In this document: piece by piece, positions 7,894 to 16,097 of the stretch
Layout of the letters: each line of letters opens with the position of its first letter
Numbering within the stretch: position 1 is the first letter of the stretch
Assembly (NCBI GenBank): GCA_038321775.1
Contig: JBBQFI010000001.1
Location: forward strand, 248,001-312,000
Reading direction: 5' to 3'
Origin: JBBQFI01 sp038321775
GTDB lineage: Bacteria; Verrucomicrobiota; Verrucomicrobiia; Chthoniobacterales; UBA10450
DNA length: 64,000 bases
Program-made: the position numbers and the translations under genes
The notes under the pieces: model-generated
What the model was told of the DNA's origin: nothing
Databases searched by the model: none
Seen by the model: the letters and a program-made list of their open reading frames with translations, nothing else

Positions 7894-8523
7894 ATGGCTG
7901 AGAAAGAAGAAAAGAAACCCGCGAAGTCGCCCGCCAAGGCAAAGGTTCCAAAAGATAAAGCTCCGGTAAGCGAAGCAGCGGCTCCAGCTGCCGAAGAAAC
8001 AGTTGCGGTGGCAGCGCCTGAAGCAGTTGCAACGGAAGCGCCCAAGCCGGCGAAGAAAGCCGCGGCAAAACCGAAGAAAGAAGAAGCAGCTGCTCCCGAA
8101 CCGCCGAAAGAGAATTTATCGCTCAACCCGGATGACATTGAGAAGCCGAAGATCGTTAAGGCGAAGGGAAGCAAAAACATTCATACCGGAATCGCGCACG
8201 TGCTTTCGACATTTAATAACACCATCGTGACGATCACCGACATGAAGGGGAACGTCATCGGTTGGTCGAGCGCTGGAAAAGTCGGATTCAAAGGATCACG
8301 CAAAAGCACGGCTTACGCGGCGCAGATGGTCGCGCAGGATGCATCGCGACAAGCGATGGGCCACGGATTGAAGGAAGTGGAAGTGTTAGTGAAAGGGCCG
8401 GGCGCGGGACGAGAATCGGCCGTGCGTGCGCTGCAGGCGATCGGCTTGGATCTGACAGTCATTCGTGATGTCACGCCCGTGCCGCATAATGGTTGCCGGC
8501 CGCCAAAACAACGCCGCGTTTAA
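7894..8523 (+). CDS. rpsK: 30S ribosomal protein S11 with a long acidic/basic N-terminal extension
   Basis: S11 forms part of the platform of the small subunit near the mRNA exit. The conserved core begins only near residue 90 (KGSKNIHTGIAHVLSTFNNT) and runs through GPGAGRESAVRALQA to VRDVTPVPHNGCRPPKQRRV. The first 85 or so residues are low-complexity Ala/Lys/Glu/Pro sequence, absent from the roughly 129-residue E. coli protein. The ATG at 7894 is the upstream start used here. The segment stays in frame with no stop and no obvious alternative ATG next to the core, so the extension looks real. Confidence 0.96.
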   Translation: MAEKEEKKPAKSPAKAKVPKDKAPVSEAAAPAAEETVAVAAPEAVATEAPKPAKKAAAKPKKEEAAAPEPPKENLSLNPDDIEKPKIVKAKGSKNIHTGIAHVLSTFNNTIVTITDMKGNVIGWSSAGKVGFKGSRKSTAYAAQMVAQDASRQAMGHGLKEVEVLVKGPGAGRESAVRALQAIGLDLTVIRDVTPVPHNGCRPPKQRRV

Positions 8524-8551
8524 TAAAGAGCAACGAACTTAGAATTTTCCC

Positions 8552-9163
8552 ATGGGCAGATATACCGGACCAAAAACCAAAGTCAGTCGTCGATATGGCG
8601 TGCCGCTCTTTGGACCTTCGAAATCTCTCGAGCGCAAAAATTATCCGCCAGGTATGCATGGACCAAAGGGTTCGCGCCGCAAACAATCCGATTACGCGAT
8701 TGCCCTCGGCGAAAAGCAGAAGCTTCGCTATCAGTACGGCCTGCTCGAGCGGCAATTTCGACGCATCTTCCAAAACGCGCTGCGCAAACGTGGTGTCACC
8801 GGCGAAACTCTTCTGCAATTGTTGGAGACGCGTTTGGATAATGTCGTTTTCCGCCTCGGTCTCGCGAACACGCGCAGTGGCGCTCGCCAGCTTGTCGGGC
8901 ACGGGCACGTGCAGGTCAACGGCCGGAACGTCGACATTTCTTCCTTCAACGTGAAAGCGGGCGACGAAATTTCGATTAAGGACAAACCAAAATCTCGGCA
9001 GCTCGTCTTGCGCAATCTTGAGCTGACCCAAATCGCACCGGTGCCGGATTGGCTCGTGGCTAACCGCGACGCGTTGAGCGGAAAAGTGGCCCGCATCCCG
9101 ATACGAGAAGAAATGCAACCGATGGTCAACGAACAATTGATCGTCGAGCTCTATTCTCGTTAG
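8552..9163 (+). CDS. rpsD: 30S ribosomal protein S4
   Basis: S4 is a primary assembly protein of the small subunit. The 203-residue protein has the usual start GRYTGPKTKVSRRYGV. The S4 RNA-binding domain follows near residue 90 (LLETRLDNVVFRLGLANTR, then ARQLVGHGHVQVNGRNVDI). It ends the run of ribosomal genes: rpoA and rplQ, normally next, are missing. Its TAG stop lies inside a TCGTTAGG word that also supplies the stop of the gene on the other strand. Confidence 0.97.
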   Translation: MGRYTGPKTKVSRRYGVPLFGPSKSLERKNYPPGMHGPKGSRRKQSDYAIALGEKQKLRYQYGLLERQFRRIFQNALRKRGVTGETLLQLLETRLDNVVFRLGLANTRSGARQLVGHGHVQVNGRNVDISSFNVKAGDEISIKDKPKSRQLVLRNLELTQIAPVPDWLVANRDALSGKVARIPIREEMQPMVNEQLIVELYSR

Positions 9164-9396
9164 GCGGATTCGGTCTCGAGAAATTCCAAAGCCTTGCTGT
9201 AACTACAGCGGTCGAGGTAATGCTTTAGTCGCGGATCGATCGGTTGTGGCAAGCTCGCTCCCAACCGGCTGATCTGCTCTGAGACTTCGCGCAGGCGCTC
9301 CATATGTTTCTCCGAATCGAGGCGGCTCTCTTCATCGCTGACGATGCGAAGACGTTCACGCAATGCGGCGGCGAGTTGGCTGGCGCTGGCTTGCAT
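9160..9396 (-). CDS. Small helical protein of unknown function
   Basis: This frame encodes 78 residues if translation starts at the ATG at 9396 (MQASASQLAAALRERLRIV). It is rich in Arg, Glu and Leu and looks helical in its first half. It then has a short conserved-looking C-terminal part (DPRLKHYLDRCSYSKALEFL). I do not recognise the family. It runs toward rpsD and their stop codons overlap at 9160-9163. The frame stays open upstream to 9567, but that part overlaps the response regulator and is probably not coding. Confidence 0.55.
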   Translation of the reverse strand: MQASASQLAAALRERLRIVSDEESRLDSEKHMERLREVSEQISRLGASLPQPIDPRLKHYLDRCSYSKALEFLETESA

Positions 9397-9454
9397 AATC
9401 GTAATTGAGATAAAGCTTGAAACCGCCAGGCACTTTGCGCAAGCGTCGAGACGG

Positions 9455-9868
9455 ATGATTGGGACAACCGCGCAAATTCTTGTCGTCGATGACGATGTTG
9501 GATTGATGCGCGTGATGCGCGAGGCGTTGGTGTCTTTTTTGCGCTGCGAAGTCGATTCATCGCCCACACCAGAGTACGGTTTTGAGCTGACGTTGAAGAA
9601 GGACTACGACTTGTTCATCTTCGATTTTTCAATGCCAATGATCGACGGCGCGATGCTTTTTTCTTTGATCGGCAAGGTGTATGCGAATGCGCAGCCGCCG
9701 AAAACGGTTCCGCCATTAATCTTAGTGTCCGCGAAAGGCGACGATAAACGCGCTCAGGAATTATTGCGCGAAGCGGGCGTTCATGGGTTGTTGCCCAAGC
9801 CTTTTGCGATTAATCGGCTGTTGCAGAAAGTGAAGGAATGCATTCCCGAGATCGAATTGATCGCGTGA
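9455..9868 (+). CDS. Single-domain response regulator (CheY-like receiver)
   Basis: The 137-residue protein is one receiver domain. It has the acidic pocket ILVVDDDVG, the phospho-acceptor Asp in LFIFDFSMPMIDG, the Ser of LILVSAKGDD and the Lys of GLLPKPF. There is no output domain, so it must act by protein contact. No histidine kinase gene is nearby. The frame is open from 9344, but the ATG at 9455 (MIGTTAQILVV) places the start right before the first strand and was chosen for that reason. Confidence 0.85.
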   Translation: MIGTTAQILVVDDDVGLMRVMREALVSFLRCEVDSSPTPEYGFELTLKKDYDLFIFDFSMPMIDGAMLFSLIGKVYANAQPPKTVPPLILVSAKGDDKRAQELLREAGVHGLLPKPFAINRLLQKVKECIPEIELIA

Positions 9869-9877
9869 ACCGCGTTC

Positions 9878-10183
9878 CTAATGAGCGTTACTCAAAGGCA
9901 GACCAGCTTCTTCAAATAACTGGCGCTTCGCTTCCAGCCAGTCGCTGTTGTGATCGCCTTTTTTTATAGCTTGCTGCGCGCGTTTCTCCGCGAGGAAATA
10001 GGCGCGAATGCTGATTTGCTCGTCCGAAGGCGGCGTCCGTTTTGGTTCGGTCACGCCCTTGTTGGCAGCAGGTTTGCGCGCCCGTTTGCTCTTTACCGTC
10101 GACTTCTTGCGCGTGCTTTTTTTCGCGCGCGTAGAGCCACGGGTTACGCTTTCGGTTTGGACATCTTTGGATTTTTTCGGCAC
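9878..10183 (-). CDS. DUF2934 protein with a basic N-terminal tail
   Basis: The C-terminal half (DEQISIRAYFLAEKRAQQ, then SDWLEAKRQLFEEAGLP) matches the short DUF2934 motif found in many soil bacteria. Its function is unknown. The first 50 residues are a Lys/Arg/Thr/Ser-rich tail (STRAKKSTRKKSTVKSKRARK) that could bind nucleic acid. The gene converges on the response regulator with about 10 bases between the stops. Confidence 0.75.
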   Translation of the reverse strand: MPKKSKDVQTESVTRGSTRAKKSTRKKSTVKSKRARKPAANKGVTEPKRTPPSDEQISIRAYFLAEKRAQQAIKKGDHNSDWLEAKRQLFEEAGLPLSNAH

Positions 10184-10285
10184 AGATTAGGCTAAGGTTG
10201 AAGACAGATTTCCTGTGATCGAAAAAATTGGCAAGCGGTTTTCTCCTGCTAAATGAGAGAGTGTGCGAGCTAACCAGTATTTCAT

Positions 10286-10696
10286 ATGCGACATTTTATC
10301 TTTCGTTGGGCAATAACGACCGTCGCCGTGATGATCGCGGCCTCAATCATTCGAGGCATTCGTTACGACACGATTGGAGCGTTAATCCTGGCCTCGCTGC
10401 TCCTGGGAATTCTGAACGCTTTTATTCGTCCAATCCTTCTCATCTTGAGCGCGCCGTTAATATTGCTGACGCTCGGATTGTTCATTTTCGTCGTGAACGG
10501 TTTGATGTTGTACTGGGTTCAGGGCTTGGTCGGCGGGTTTCATGTGGACAGTTTCGCGAGTGCCTTTTGGGGTGCGATCTTAATCAGCATTATCAGCTGG
10601 ATGCTGAGTGCTTTTTTCCGTGGCAGCGATGGACGTGTGCATGTACTCACACATCACACGCAAATGCGCCGAGTCTCGGGTCGCGTGATTAAGTAG
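10286..10696 (+). CDS. Small membrane protein, phage holin superfamily IV (YvlD-like)
   Basis: The 136-residue protein has four hydrophobic segments, for example TVAVMIAASIIRGI, IGALILASLLLGILNAFIRP and LLTLGLFIFVVNGLMLYW. The motif LNAFIRPILLILSAPL is the hallmark of the YvlD/holin-IV family of inner-membrane proteins. Members are common in bacteria and are mostly not phage genes. The physiological role is unknown. The next gene starts about 10 bases later, so the two may be co-transcribed. Confidence 0.8.
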   Translation: MRHFIFRWAITTVAVMIAASIIRGIRYDTIGALILASLLLGILNAFIRPILLILSAPLILLTLGLFIFVVNGLMLYWVQGLVGGFHVDSFASAFWGAILISIISWMLSAFFRGSDGRVHVLTHHTQMRRVSGRVIK

Positions 10697-10706
10697 GGAA
10701 CGATCG

Positions 10707-11474
10707 ATGACTTACTGCCTCGGAATGCTTTGCGCACACGGCGCTGTTTTCCTTTCCGATTCGCGCACCAGTGCCGGCATGGACAACATCACCATGCGTA
10801 GCAAAATGCGGATTTTCGAAAAACCGGACGATCGCGTCATTTGCGTTATGGGTTCGGGAAATCTTTCGCTGACGCAAGCAACCCTGGCACGCATCGACGA
10901 CGACTTGCTTTTAGCGGTTAAAGATCCCGAAAGGCCTAGCCTGCTCAATCGCCAGACACTCTATGAAACTGTGCGCTACATCGGAACGAAAGTGCGCGAA
11001 GTGGAAGAGCGCGATCGCGCTGCATTGGAAGCAGATGGCTTCGATTTTAATATTCATCTGATCGTCGGTGGCCAAATCGCGGGCGCGAAACCGGATGTCC
11101 ATCTAATTTATCCGCAGGGGAATAGCATTCACGCGACACGCGATTGTCCCTTTCTACAAATCGGCGAGACGAAGTATGGCAAACCAATTCTTGATCGGGG
11201 CTTTAGTTATGAAACGGATCTTCCCGATGCGTTGAAGATCGGGATCATTTCCATCGATGCGACGATGAAGAGCAACGTCTCAGTTGGTCCTCCCATCGAC
11301 ATTTTCTGTTACAAGTCGGATTCTCTCCAAGCGAGTCTCCGCACACGGTTGGATGAAGACGATCCGTATCTTCAAGAGATCAGCCATCGATGGCAGGATG
11401 GTTTGGTGAAGCTCGTAAACGAAATGCCTTCGCTGAAATTCGGCAAGCCCGCCGGTTACGCGACCGCAGCGTAG
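10707..11474 (+). CDS. Anbu-type proteasome-like peptidase
   Basis: The protein matches Anbu (also called BPH), a bacterial relative of HslV and proteasome beta subunits. The expected Thr-2 nucleophile follows the initiator Met (MTYCLGML) and the core motif FLSDSRTSAGMDN is clear. The length of 255 residues fits the family. Anbu genes often lie with ATP-grasp, alpha-E and transglutaminase genes, but none of these is visible here. The substrate is unknown. The family assignment is good, the function is not established. Confidence 0.82.
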   Translation: MTYCLGMLCAHGAVFLSDSRTSAGMDNITMRSKMRIFEKPDDRVICVMGSGNLSLTQATLARIDDDLLLAVKDPERPSLLNRQTLYETVRYIGTKVREVEERDRAALEADGFDFNIHLIVGGQIAGAKPDVHLIYPQGNSIHATRDCPFLQIGETKYGKPILDRGFSYETDLPDALKIGIISIDATMKSNVSVGPPIDIFCYKSDSLQASLRTRLDEDDPYLQEISHRWQDGLVKLVNEMPSLKFGKPAGYATAA

Positions 11475-11588
11475 TTGGTCTTTCGGAATTGCTGGATCGG
11501 TCGCGAATTCCAGCGGCCGAAAAAGTCGCAAAAGGGCTGGTCTGCTTCCTGCTTTACACCTTCCGCACTTATCAACTCTCGATTATAT

Positions 11589-13379
11589 ATGGCTAACCTG
11601 TTCAAATATTTCGCCTACGGGACATTGACAGTGGTATGCGGGCTGTCGGCTGCCGAGGCGCAAACCAGTGTGCGTGTGCCCACAACTGATCCAGCGGATC
11701 GCCCAACACCACCTCCGACAATCGTGCAAACGCAGACGGCTGCTCCCGCCGCGTCTCCGGGCGTCACCACTAATCCCAACGATTCTTCTCCCCTTGTTCT
11801 CGTGCAGGCGGCTCCCGCTGCGGCTACGTCGAACCCGCCGCCGGCGACGGGCGCCACTCCATCAGTGGGCCTGAGCGAAACCGAGAGCGGTGGCGTGGGC
11901 GTGCGCGAATTCCAAGGAGATGACGTTGGTCAGGTCCTCCGGTTGCTCGCGCGGCAGGCGAAAATAAACATGGTCGTGAGCGAAGCCGTGACCGGCACCG
12001 TGACAATGCGGTTAGAAGACGTCACTGCGCTGCAAGCGATCGCCATTATCGTCAAAGCGAAGTCGCTCTTCATGGATAAGATCGATAACGTTTATTACAT
12101 CAAGACCGCGGTTGAGCGCACCGCGGAGCCGACGGAGAGCGACAGTTATCAGTTGAGCTACGGCCGGGCCAAGGACATTGCTCCACTATTGGCTTCGCAA
12201 CTTGCGAGCAAAGATCCTCCACAAGTCGATGAGCGAACCAACATGATTTTCTTTCGCGAGACTCGGAGCAATATCGACAATATCCGCAAGATGCTCATCT
12301 CAATCGACAAGCCAACGAAGCAGGTCATGATCGAAGCGCGCCTTGTGGAAGTGAACGCCAATCCGAAACAATCCTTCGGCTTCAATTGGTCGGGAGTGTT
12401 TGGCAGCTCCACTACACCGCAGACGATTAGATACGGGGGTAGCCAACCTGCTACGGCCGATTCAGTTACTTTGGACGCTAACGGCGTCCCTCACATTGTT
12501 CCTGGAGTTCCTGCGCAGGGGAAATTCGACGCCGCTACCGGCAAACTGATAGGCGCCGATTTCTTCCTGGATCAGGCATTGAAAACAATAGGCGGTCAGT
12601 TCGCGATTCTTTCCGCTCCCCAACTCTCGGTAACGATGCGTGCTTTGAACGAAGATTCCGATGCCGAATTTTTGGCCAACCCGCGCATCGTCACCGCGGA
12701 TAACATGCAGGCGAAGATCGAAATCACACGGAATCAACCCGTGCCGCAATTGAATTTCAATGAACAGACAGCGACCGCGGTCTTTGGCGGATTCCAGGAC
12801 AAGAAGTTTGGAAACACGCTTTTGGTGCGCCCATCAATTAATAAAGACAATTTCATCACGCTGAATGTGAAGCCGGAGATCAGCAACAAAGTGGGTGATG
12901 CGACGTTCGTATTTGCAGGGGCCACTGTAGCCAGTCCAGTCATCGACACGCGTTCGCTCGATTCTAATGTGCTTATCAAGAGTGGCGACACGCTCGCCAT
13001 CGGCGGCCTGCTTCAGGATGAAGTCACGAAGGCGCGAAACAAGGTGCCGCTTCTCGGTGATATGCCGATTCTCGGGTATTTCTTTCAGGAAAAATTAAAC
13101 GCCCGCACGAAGCGCAATTTGCTCGTATTCGTCACGCCGACGATTATCGATCAGCGCTACGGTACCGGCCTCGAAGACCAGGTCAGCGGCGTCCACCATT
13201 CCGGCGAGGAATATGCTGATCCAAATGGCTGGCGGAATAACGCCAAAGGCGCAGTGCGTTTAGTCCCGACCTCGCAACGTCAGATCGTGGCAGATTATCC
13301 GAAGCCGGGCATTCCTCCTGCTCCGAAAGATTCAGGCAATGTGCGGTTCATGAGTAATGCAAAGGATCGCGACTACTAA
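11589..13379 (+). CDS. Secretin (type II/III secretion or PilQ-like outer-membrane channel)
   Basis: Secretins form large outer-membrane rings for protein export or pili. The predicted start at 11589 gives a signal peptide (MANLFKYFAYGTLTVVCGLS, cleaved after AEA). A Pro/Ala/Thr-rich linker of about 70 residues follows. An STN/N0 domain comes next (VREFQGDDVGQVLRLLARQA), then an N1-like domain (YGRAKDIAPLLASQLAS) and the C-terminal beta-barrel region. That region carries VPLLGDMPILGYFF and RNLLVFVTPTII, which are secretin signatures. No pilus or secretion ATPase genes lie nearby, so it is an orphan here. The upstream 115 bp in the same frame look non-coding. Confidence 0.88.
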   Translation: MANLFKYFAYGTLTVVCGLSAAEAQTSVRVPTTDPADRPTPPPTIVQTQTAAPAASPGVTTNPNDSSPLVLVQAAPAAATSNPPPATGATPSVGLSETESGGVGVREFQGDDVGQVLRLLARQAKINMVVSEAVTGTVTMRLEDVTALQAIAIIVKAKSLFMDKIDNVYYIKTAVERTAEPTESDSYQLSYGRAKDIAPLLASQLASKDPPQVDERTNMIFFRETRSNIDNIRKMLISIDKPTKQVMIEARLVEVNANPKQSFGFNWSGVFGSSTTPQTIRYGGSQPATADSVTLDANGVPHIVPGVPAQGKFDAATGKLIGADFFLDQALKTIGGQFAILSAPQLSVTMRALNEDSDAEFLANPRIVTADNMQAKIEITRNQPVPQLNFNEQTATAVFGGFQDKKFGNTLLVRPSINKDNFITLNVKPEISNKVGDATFVFAGATVASPVIDTRSLDSNVLIKSGDTLAIGGLLQDEVTKARNKVPLLGDMPILGYFFQEKLNARTKRNLLVFVTPTIIDQRYGTGLEDQVSGVHHSGEEYADPNGWRNNAKGAVRLVPTSQRQIVADYPKPGIPPAPKDSGNVRFMSNAKDRDY

Positions 13380-13401
13380 AATTTAGAAAATGTGGGGTTG
13401 A

Positions 13402-13446
13402 GAGGGGGCGAATGCTCGCAAGACGTTCGCCCTCTTTGCCTTTTCG
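13402..13446 (+). terminator. Terminator after the secretin gene
   Basis: An inverted repeat pairs GAGGGGGCGAA with TTCGCCCTC, with one bulged G and a loop of about 12 bases. It is followed by TTTGCCTTTT. It lies about 25 bases after the secretin stop codon and fits a Rho-independent terminator. The rest of the spacer to mqnE (to 13564) shows nothing else clear. Confidence 0.65.
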
Positions 13447-13564
13447 GGAACTCTTTCCGCATTGAACAAATCTTCACGTCCTCCGTCCACTCGTTATGCT
13501 CGGATCGTGTTTTTGTTGCAACGAACGCGTCACCGTGCATGATAGCCTCGCTTAGTTGCCCTGC

Positions 13565-14713
13565 ATGAATTACTCATTGATCCCGGACGAACTTCGGCCG
13601 ATCGCGGAAAAAATCGAAAGTCGTGAGCGAATCTCCGAACAGGACGCTCTGAGCCTTTATCGCTCCAATGATCTGAACGCGCTCGGGATCATGGCCAGCG
13701 CTATTCGCCAGCGGAAGAACGGCAACGTCGCCACCTACATCCTCAACCGTTACATCAATTATTCGAACGTCTGCATCCTGTCCTGTCAGTTCTGCGCTTT
13801 CGCTGCAAAAAAACGAGACGCGCATGCTTTCGAACGCGCGATCGACGAGATCGTCGTAGCCGTGCAGGAGGCACTCGGTGCCGGCATTACCGAGGTGCAT
13901 ATGGTCGGCGGATTGCATCCGACGTTGAAGAAAGATTGGTATCTCGAGTTGCTGCAGCGCTTGCGCATACTCGACCCGAAACTGCACATCAAGGCTTTTA
14001 CCGCGATTGAAATCCGGCACTTGGCGAATCGCGTCTTCCGGTTACCGATTGCCGAGACCCTTGGAATTCTTCGCGAAAACGGTCTGAATTCTCTGACCGG
14101 TGGTGGCGCTGAGATTTTTGATGCCGGCGTACGCGATGAGCTTTGCCGGGGCAAAGAAACCGCGGCGGAGTGGCTCGATGTTCATCGGGTCTGGCACAAA
14201 ATGGGCGGACGCAGCACCTGCACCATGCTTTTCGGTCACATCGAAAGTTACGAGCAACGAATCGATCATTTGCGCCAGTTGCGAGAACTTCAGGACGAAA
14301 CGGGCGGCTTCACCGGATTTGTTCCCTTTGCTTTCGAACCTCAGACAACCATTCTCGCGCACGTGAAGGCGGCGTCCGCTTTCGAGCAATTGCGCAATCT
14401 CGCGGTAAGCCGGATCTACTTCGATAATATCGATCATCTCACCGCCTATTGGGTCAGCATGGGACTTCCTCTTGCTCAAATTTCACTGAGTTATGGTGTG
14501 GACGATTTGCACGGCACCATTATGGAAGAAAAGATTTTCCATATGGCGGGAGCCTCTACTCCACAGGAGCAGACCGTGAAGACACTCGAACGCGCCATTC
14601 GTGAAGCAGGTCGCGAACCGGTTCAACGCGACAGTCACTATCATCGAATCCCATCGAGCAGTCCGAAGCCAAACGAAATCGCGTCGACCAAAGTCGAGCT
14701 CGCTTGCGCCTAA
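13565..14713 (+). CDS. mqnE: Aminodeoxyfutalosine synthase (radical SAM)
   Basis: MqnE is the radical SAM enzyme that adds 3-enolpyruvyl benzoate to SAM in the futalosine route to menaquinone. The cluster motif CILSCQFC (Cys-x3-Cys-x2-Cys) is at about residue 72, within NYSNVCILSCQFCAF. MVGGLHPTL and LTGGGAEIFDAGVRDELC are family-typical. It lies 3 bases before mqnA, whose product makes its substrate. I chose the ATG at 13565 (MNYSLIPDEL) over a TTG three codons upstream. The stop TAA lies inside a CCTAACGA word. Confidence 0.93.
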   Translation: MNYSLIPDELRPIAEKIESRERISEQDALSLYRSNDLNALGIMASAIRQRKNGNVATYILNRYINYSNVCILSCQFCAFAAKKRDAHAFERAIDEIVVAVQEALGAGITEVHMVGGLHPTLKKDWYLELLQRLRILDPKLHIKAFTAIEIRHLANRVFRLPIAETLGILRENGLNSLTGGGAEIFDAGVRDELCRGKETAAEWLDVHRVWHKMGGRSTCTMLFGHIESYEQRIDHLRQLRELQDETGGFTGFVPFAFEPQTTILAHVKAASAFEQLRNLAVSRIYFDNIDHLTAYWVSMGLPLAQISLSYGVDDLHGTIMEEKIFHMAGASTPQEQTVKTLERAIREAGREPVQRDSHYHRIPSSSPKPNEIASTKVELACA

Positions 14714-14716
14714 CGA

Positions 14717-15505
14717 GTGCAGGATCCGCAGTCGTTGCGTCTCGGTTGCGTAAAGTATCTTAATGCCCGTCCGCTTATCCGCGGCTGGCGCGGCGAGGCC
14801 GTCTTCGACCATCCTGCCGCGCTTGCAGAGAAGCTTCAGGCAGGCGCATTGCAGATCGCGCTTGTCTCGAGCTTTGAGTTTCTCCGCAATCCGAACTACC
14901 GCATCGTGGACGGCGTTTCTATCTCGTCCGACGGGCCGGTCTACAGCGTCCTCGTAGCCCATTGCGGAGAAATTTCCGGGGTTGAAGAGATCGAACTCGA
15001 TCCAGCATCGCTGACTTCGGTAGCTCTGTTGCGCTGTCTTCTCGGAGAAATGAATTTGCATCCGCGACTCGTTTCCACGTCGAACGCAAAATCGCCCGCC
15101 GAAAAACGCGCGAGGCTGCTCATCGGCGACCAGGCGATTCGTTTTCGCAAAGATCACGAGCAGGACTTCCAATATTGGGACCTAGGCGCAGAATGGAAAC
15201 GCCTGACTAATCTTCCTTTTGTTTACGCTCTCTGGCTCGTTAGGCCGGAAGTGATTGAGGCGGCGAGCGTCGCCGATGAGTTGCGGAATTTGCGCGACAA
15301 CAATCTGGCGAACATGGAAACGTTGATCGCGGAAGAAACCGGCGATGAGGATTTTTGCAGATTTTACTATCGCGATTGTCTCCGTTTCGGATTCGGTGAG
15401 AAAGAAAAGGAAGGACTTTGTTTGTTTCAAAACTTGTGCGAGAAGCACAAAATTCTCCCGCACGCGCCATTCGATGCACACCGATTGGCTAAAATGGTTG
15501 TGTGA
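14717..15505 (+). CDS. mqnA: Chorismate dehydratase (menaquinone, futalosine route)
   Basis: MqnA converts chorismate to 3-enolpyruvyl benzoate, the first step of the futalosine pathway. The sequence has the periplasmic-binding-protein-like fold of this family: LRLGCVKYLNARPLIRG at the start, LVSSFEFLRNPNYRIVDGVS and LIGDQAIRF in the middle. The start is GTG, 3 bases after the mqnE stop, so the genes form a two-gene unit. The 3' end overlaps the convergent DoxX gene by 17 bases. Confidence 0.92.
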   Translation: MQDPQSLRLGCVKYLNARPLIRGWRGEAVFDHPAALAEKLQAGALQIALVSSFEFLRNPNYRIVDGVSISSDGPVYSVLVAHCGEISGVEEIELDPASLTSVALLRCLLGEMNLHPRLVSTSNAKSPAEKRARLLIGDQAIRFRKDHEQDFQYWDLGAEWKRLTNLPFVYALWLVRPEVIEAASVADELRNLRDNNLANMETLIAEETGDEDFCRFYYRDCLRFGFGEKEKEGLCLFQNLCEKHKILPHAPFDAHRLAKMVV

Positions 15506-15980
15506 TGTTGATCCTTTCGAATCGATTCGAGGGAATCTGACGCGATGTCCAGCGATCGAGAGAGAAGACGCCGCCGCCACGCACCATCAAGGCGAACGCT
15601 ATCCCGATCGCCAGTAAATGGTATTCGAAGCCCTCATGTTTTCCCGGAACATCCATCCAATTCATGAAGAATCCCGCGCGAGCGTGTACGAGTGCGATCG
15701 CGCCGATCATGACGCAAAAGATGCCTAACGACGCGAGGCGAGTTAGGAAGCCCAGGATCAAACAGATACTGCCAACTGATTCCGCCATGATCGCCAGCAG
15801 CGAGATAACCAATGGTAGTTCGGAATTTAAACCAGCCAGGCTCGTCTGAAATCCGAGACCGCCGAACCATCCCATGGTCATTTGCGCGCCATGAGGAAAA
15901 AACACGATGCCGAGAGTGAGTCGCAAAATGAAACTGGAAATACTGTTATCTGTGAAAAGAAGGCGACGAAGCGCGTTCAT
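15489..15980 (-). CDS. DoxX-family membrane protein
   Basis: The 163-residue protein has four hydrophobic segments and the DoxX start pattern ILRLTLGIVFFPHGAQMTMGWFGG. Further on is FLTRLASLGIFCVMIGAIA. DoxX proteins are small inner-membrane proteins linked in some bacteria to thiosulfate or redox-stress chemistry, but most are uncharacterised. The ATG at 15980 (MNALRRLLF) was chosen. The frame stays open upstream to 16052. A TCGTTAGG word is read here as Ser-Leu-Gly. Confidence 0.8.
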   Translation of the reverse strand: MNALRRLLFTDNSISSFILRLTLGIVFFPHGAQMTMGWFGGLGFQTSLAGLNSELPLVISLLAIMAESVGSICLILGFLTRLASLGIFCVMIGAIALVHARAGFFMNWMDVPGKHEGFEYHLLAIGIAFALMVRGGGVFSLDRWTSRQIPSNRFERINITQPF

Positions 15981-16097
15981 AGTTGCGCTGGTTAACGCAA
16001 ATAAAGCGCCCGACAAGAAAAATCGAATCGCTCGCGCGGTGGACCGGCCCATGCACGGGGTTGAATGTCCGTTAATTCGATGGAGATAAACTGAGCA

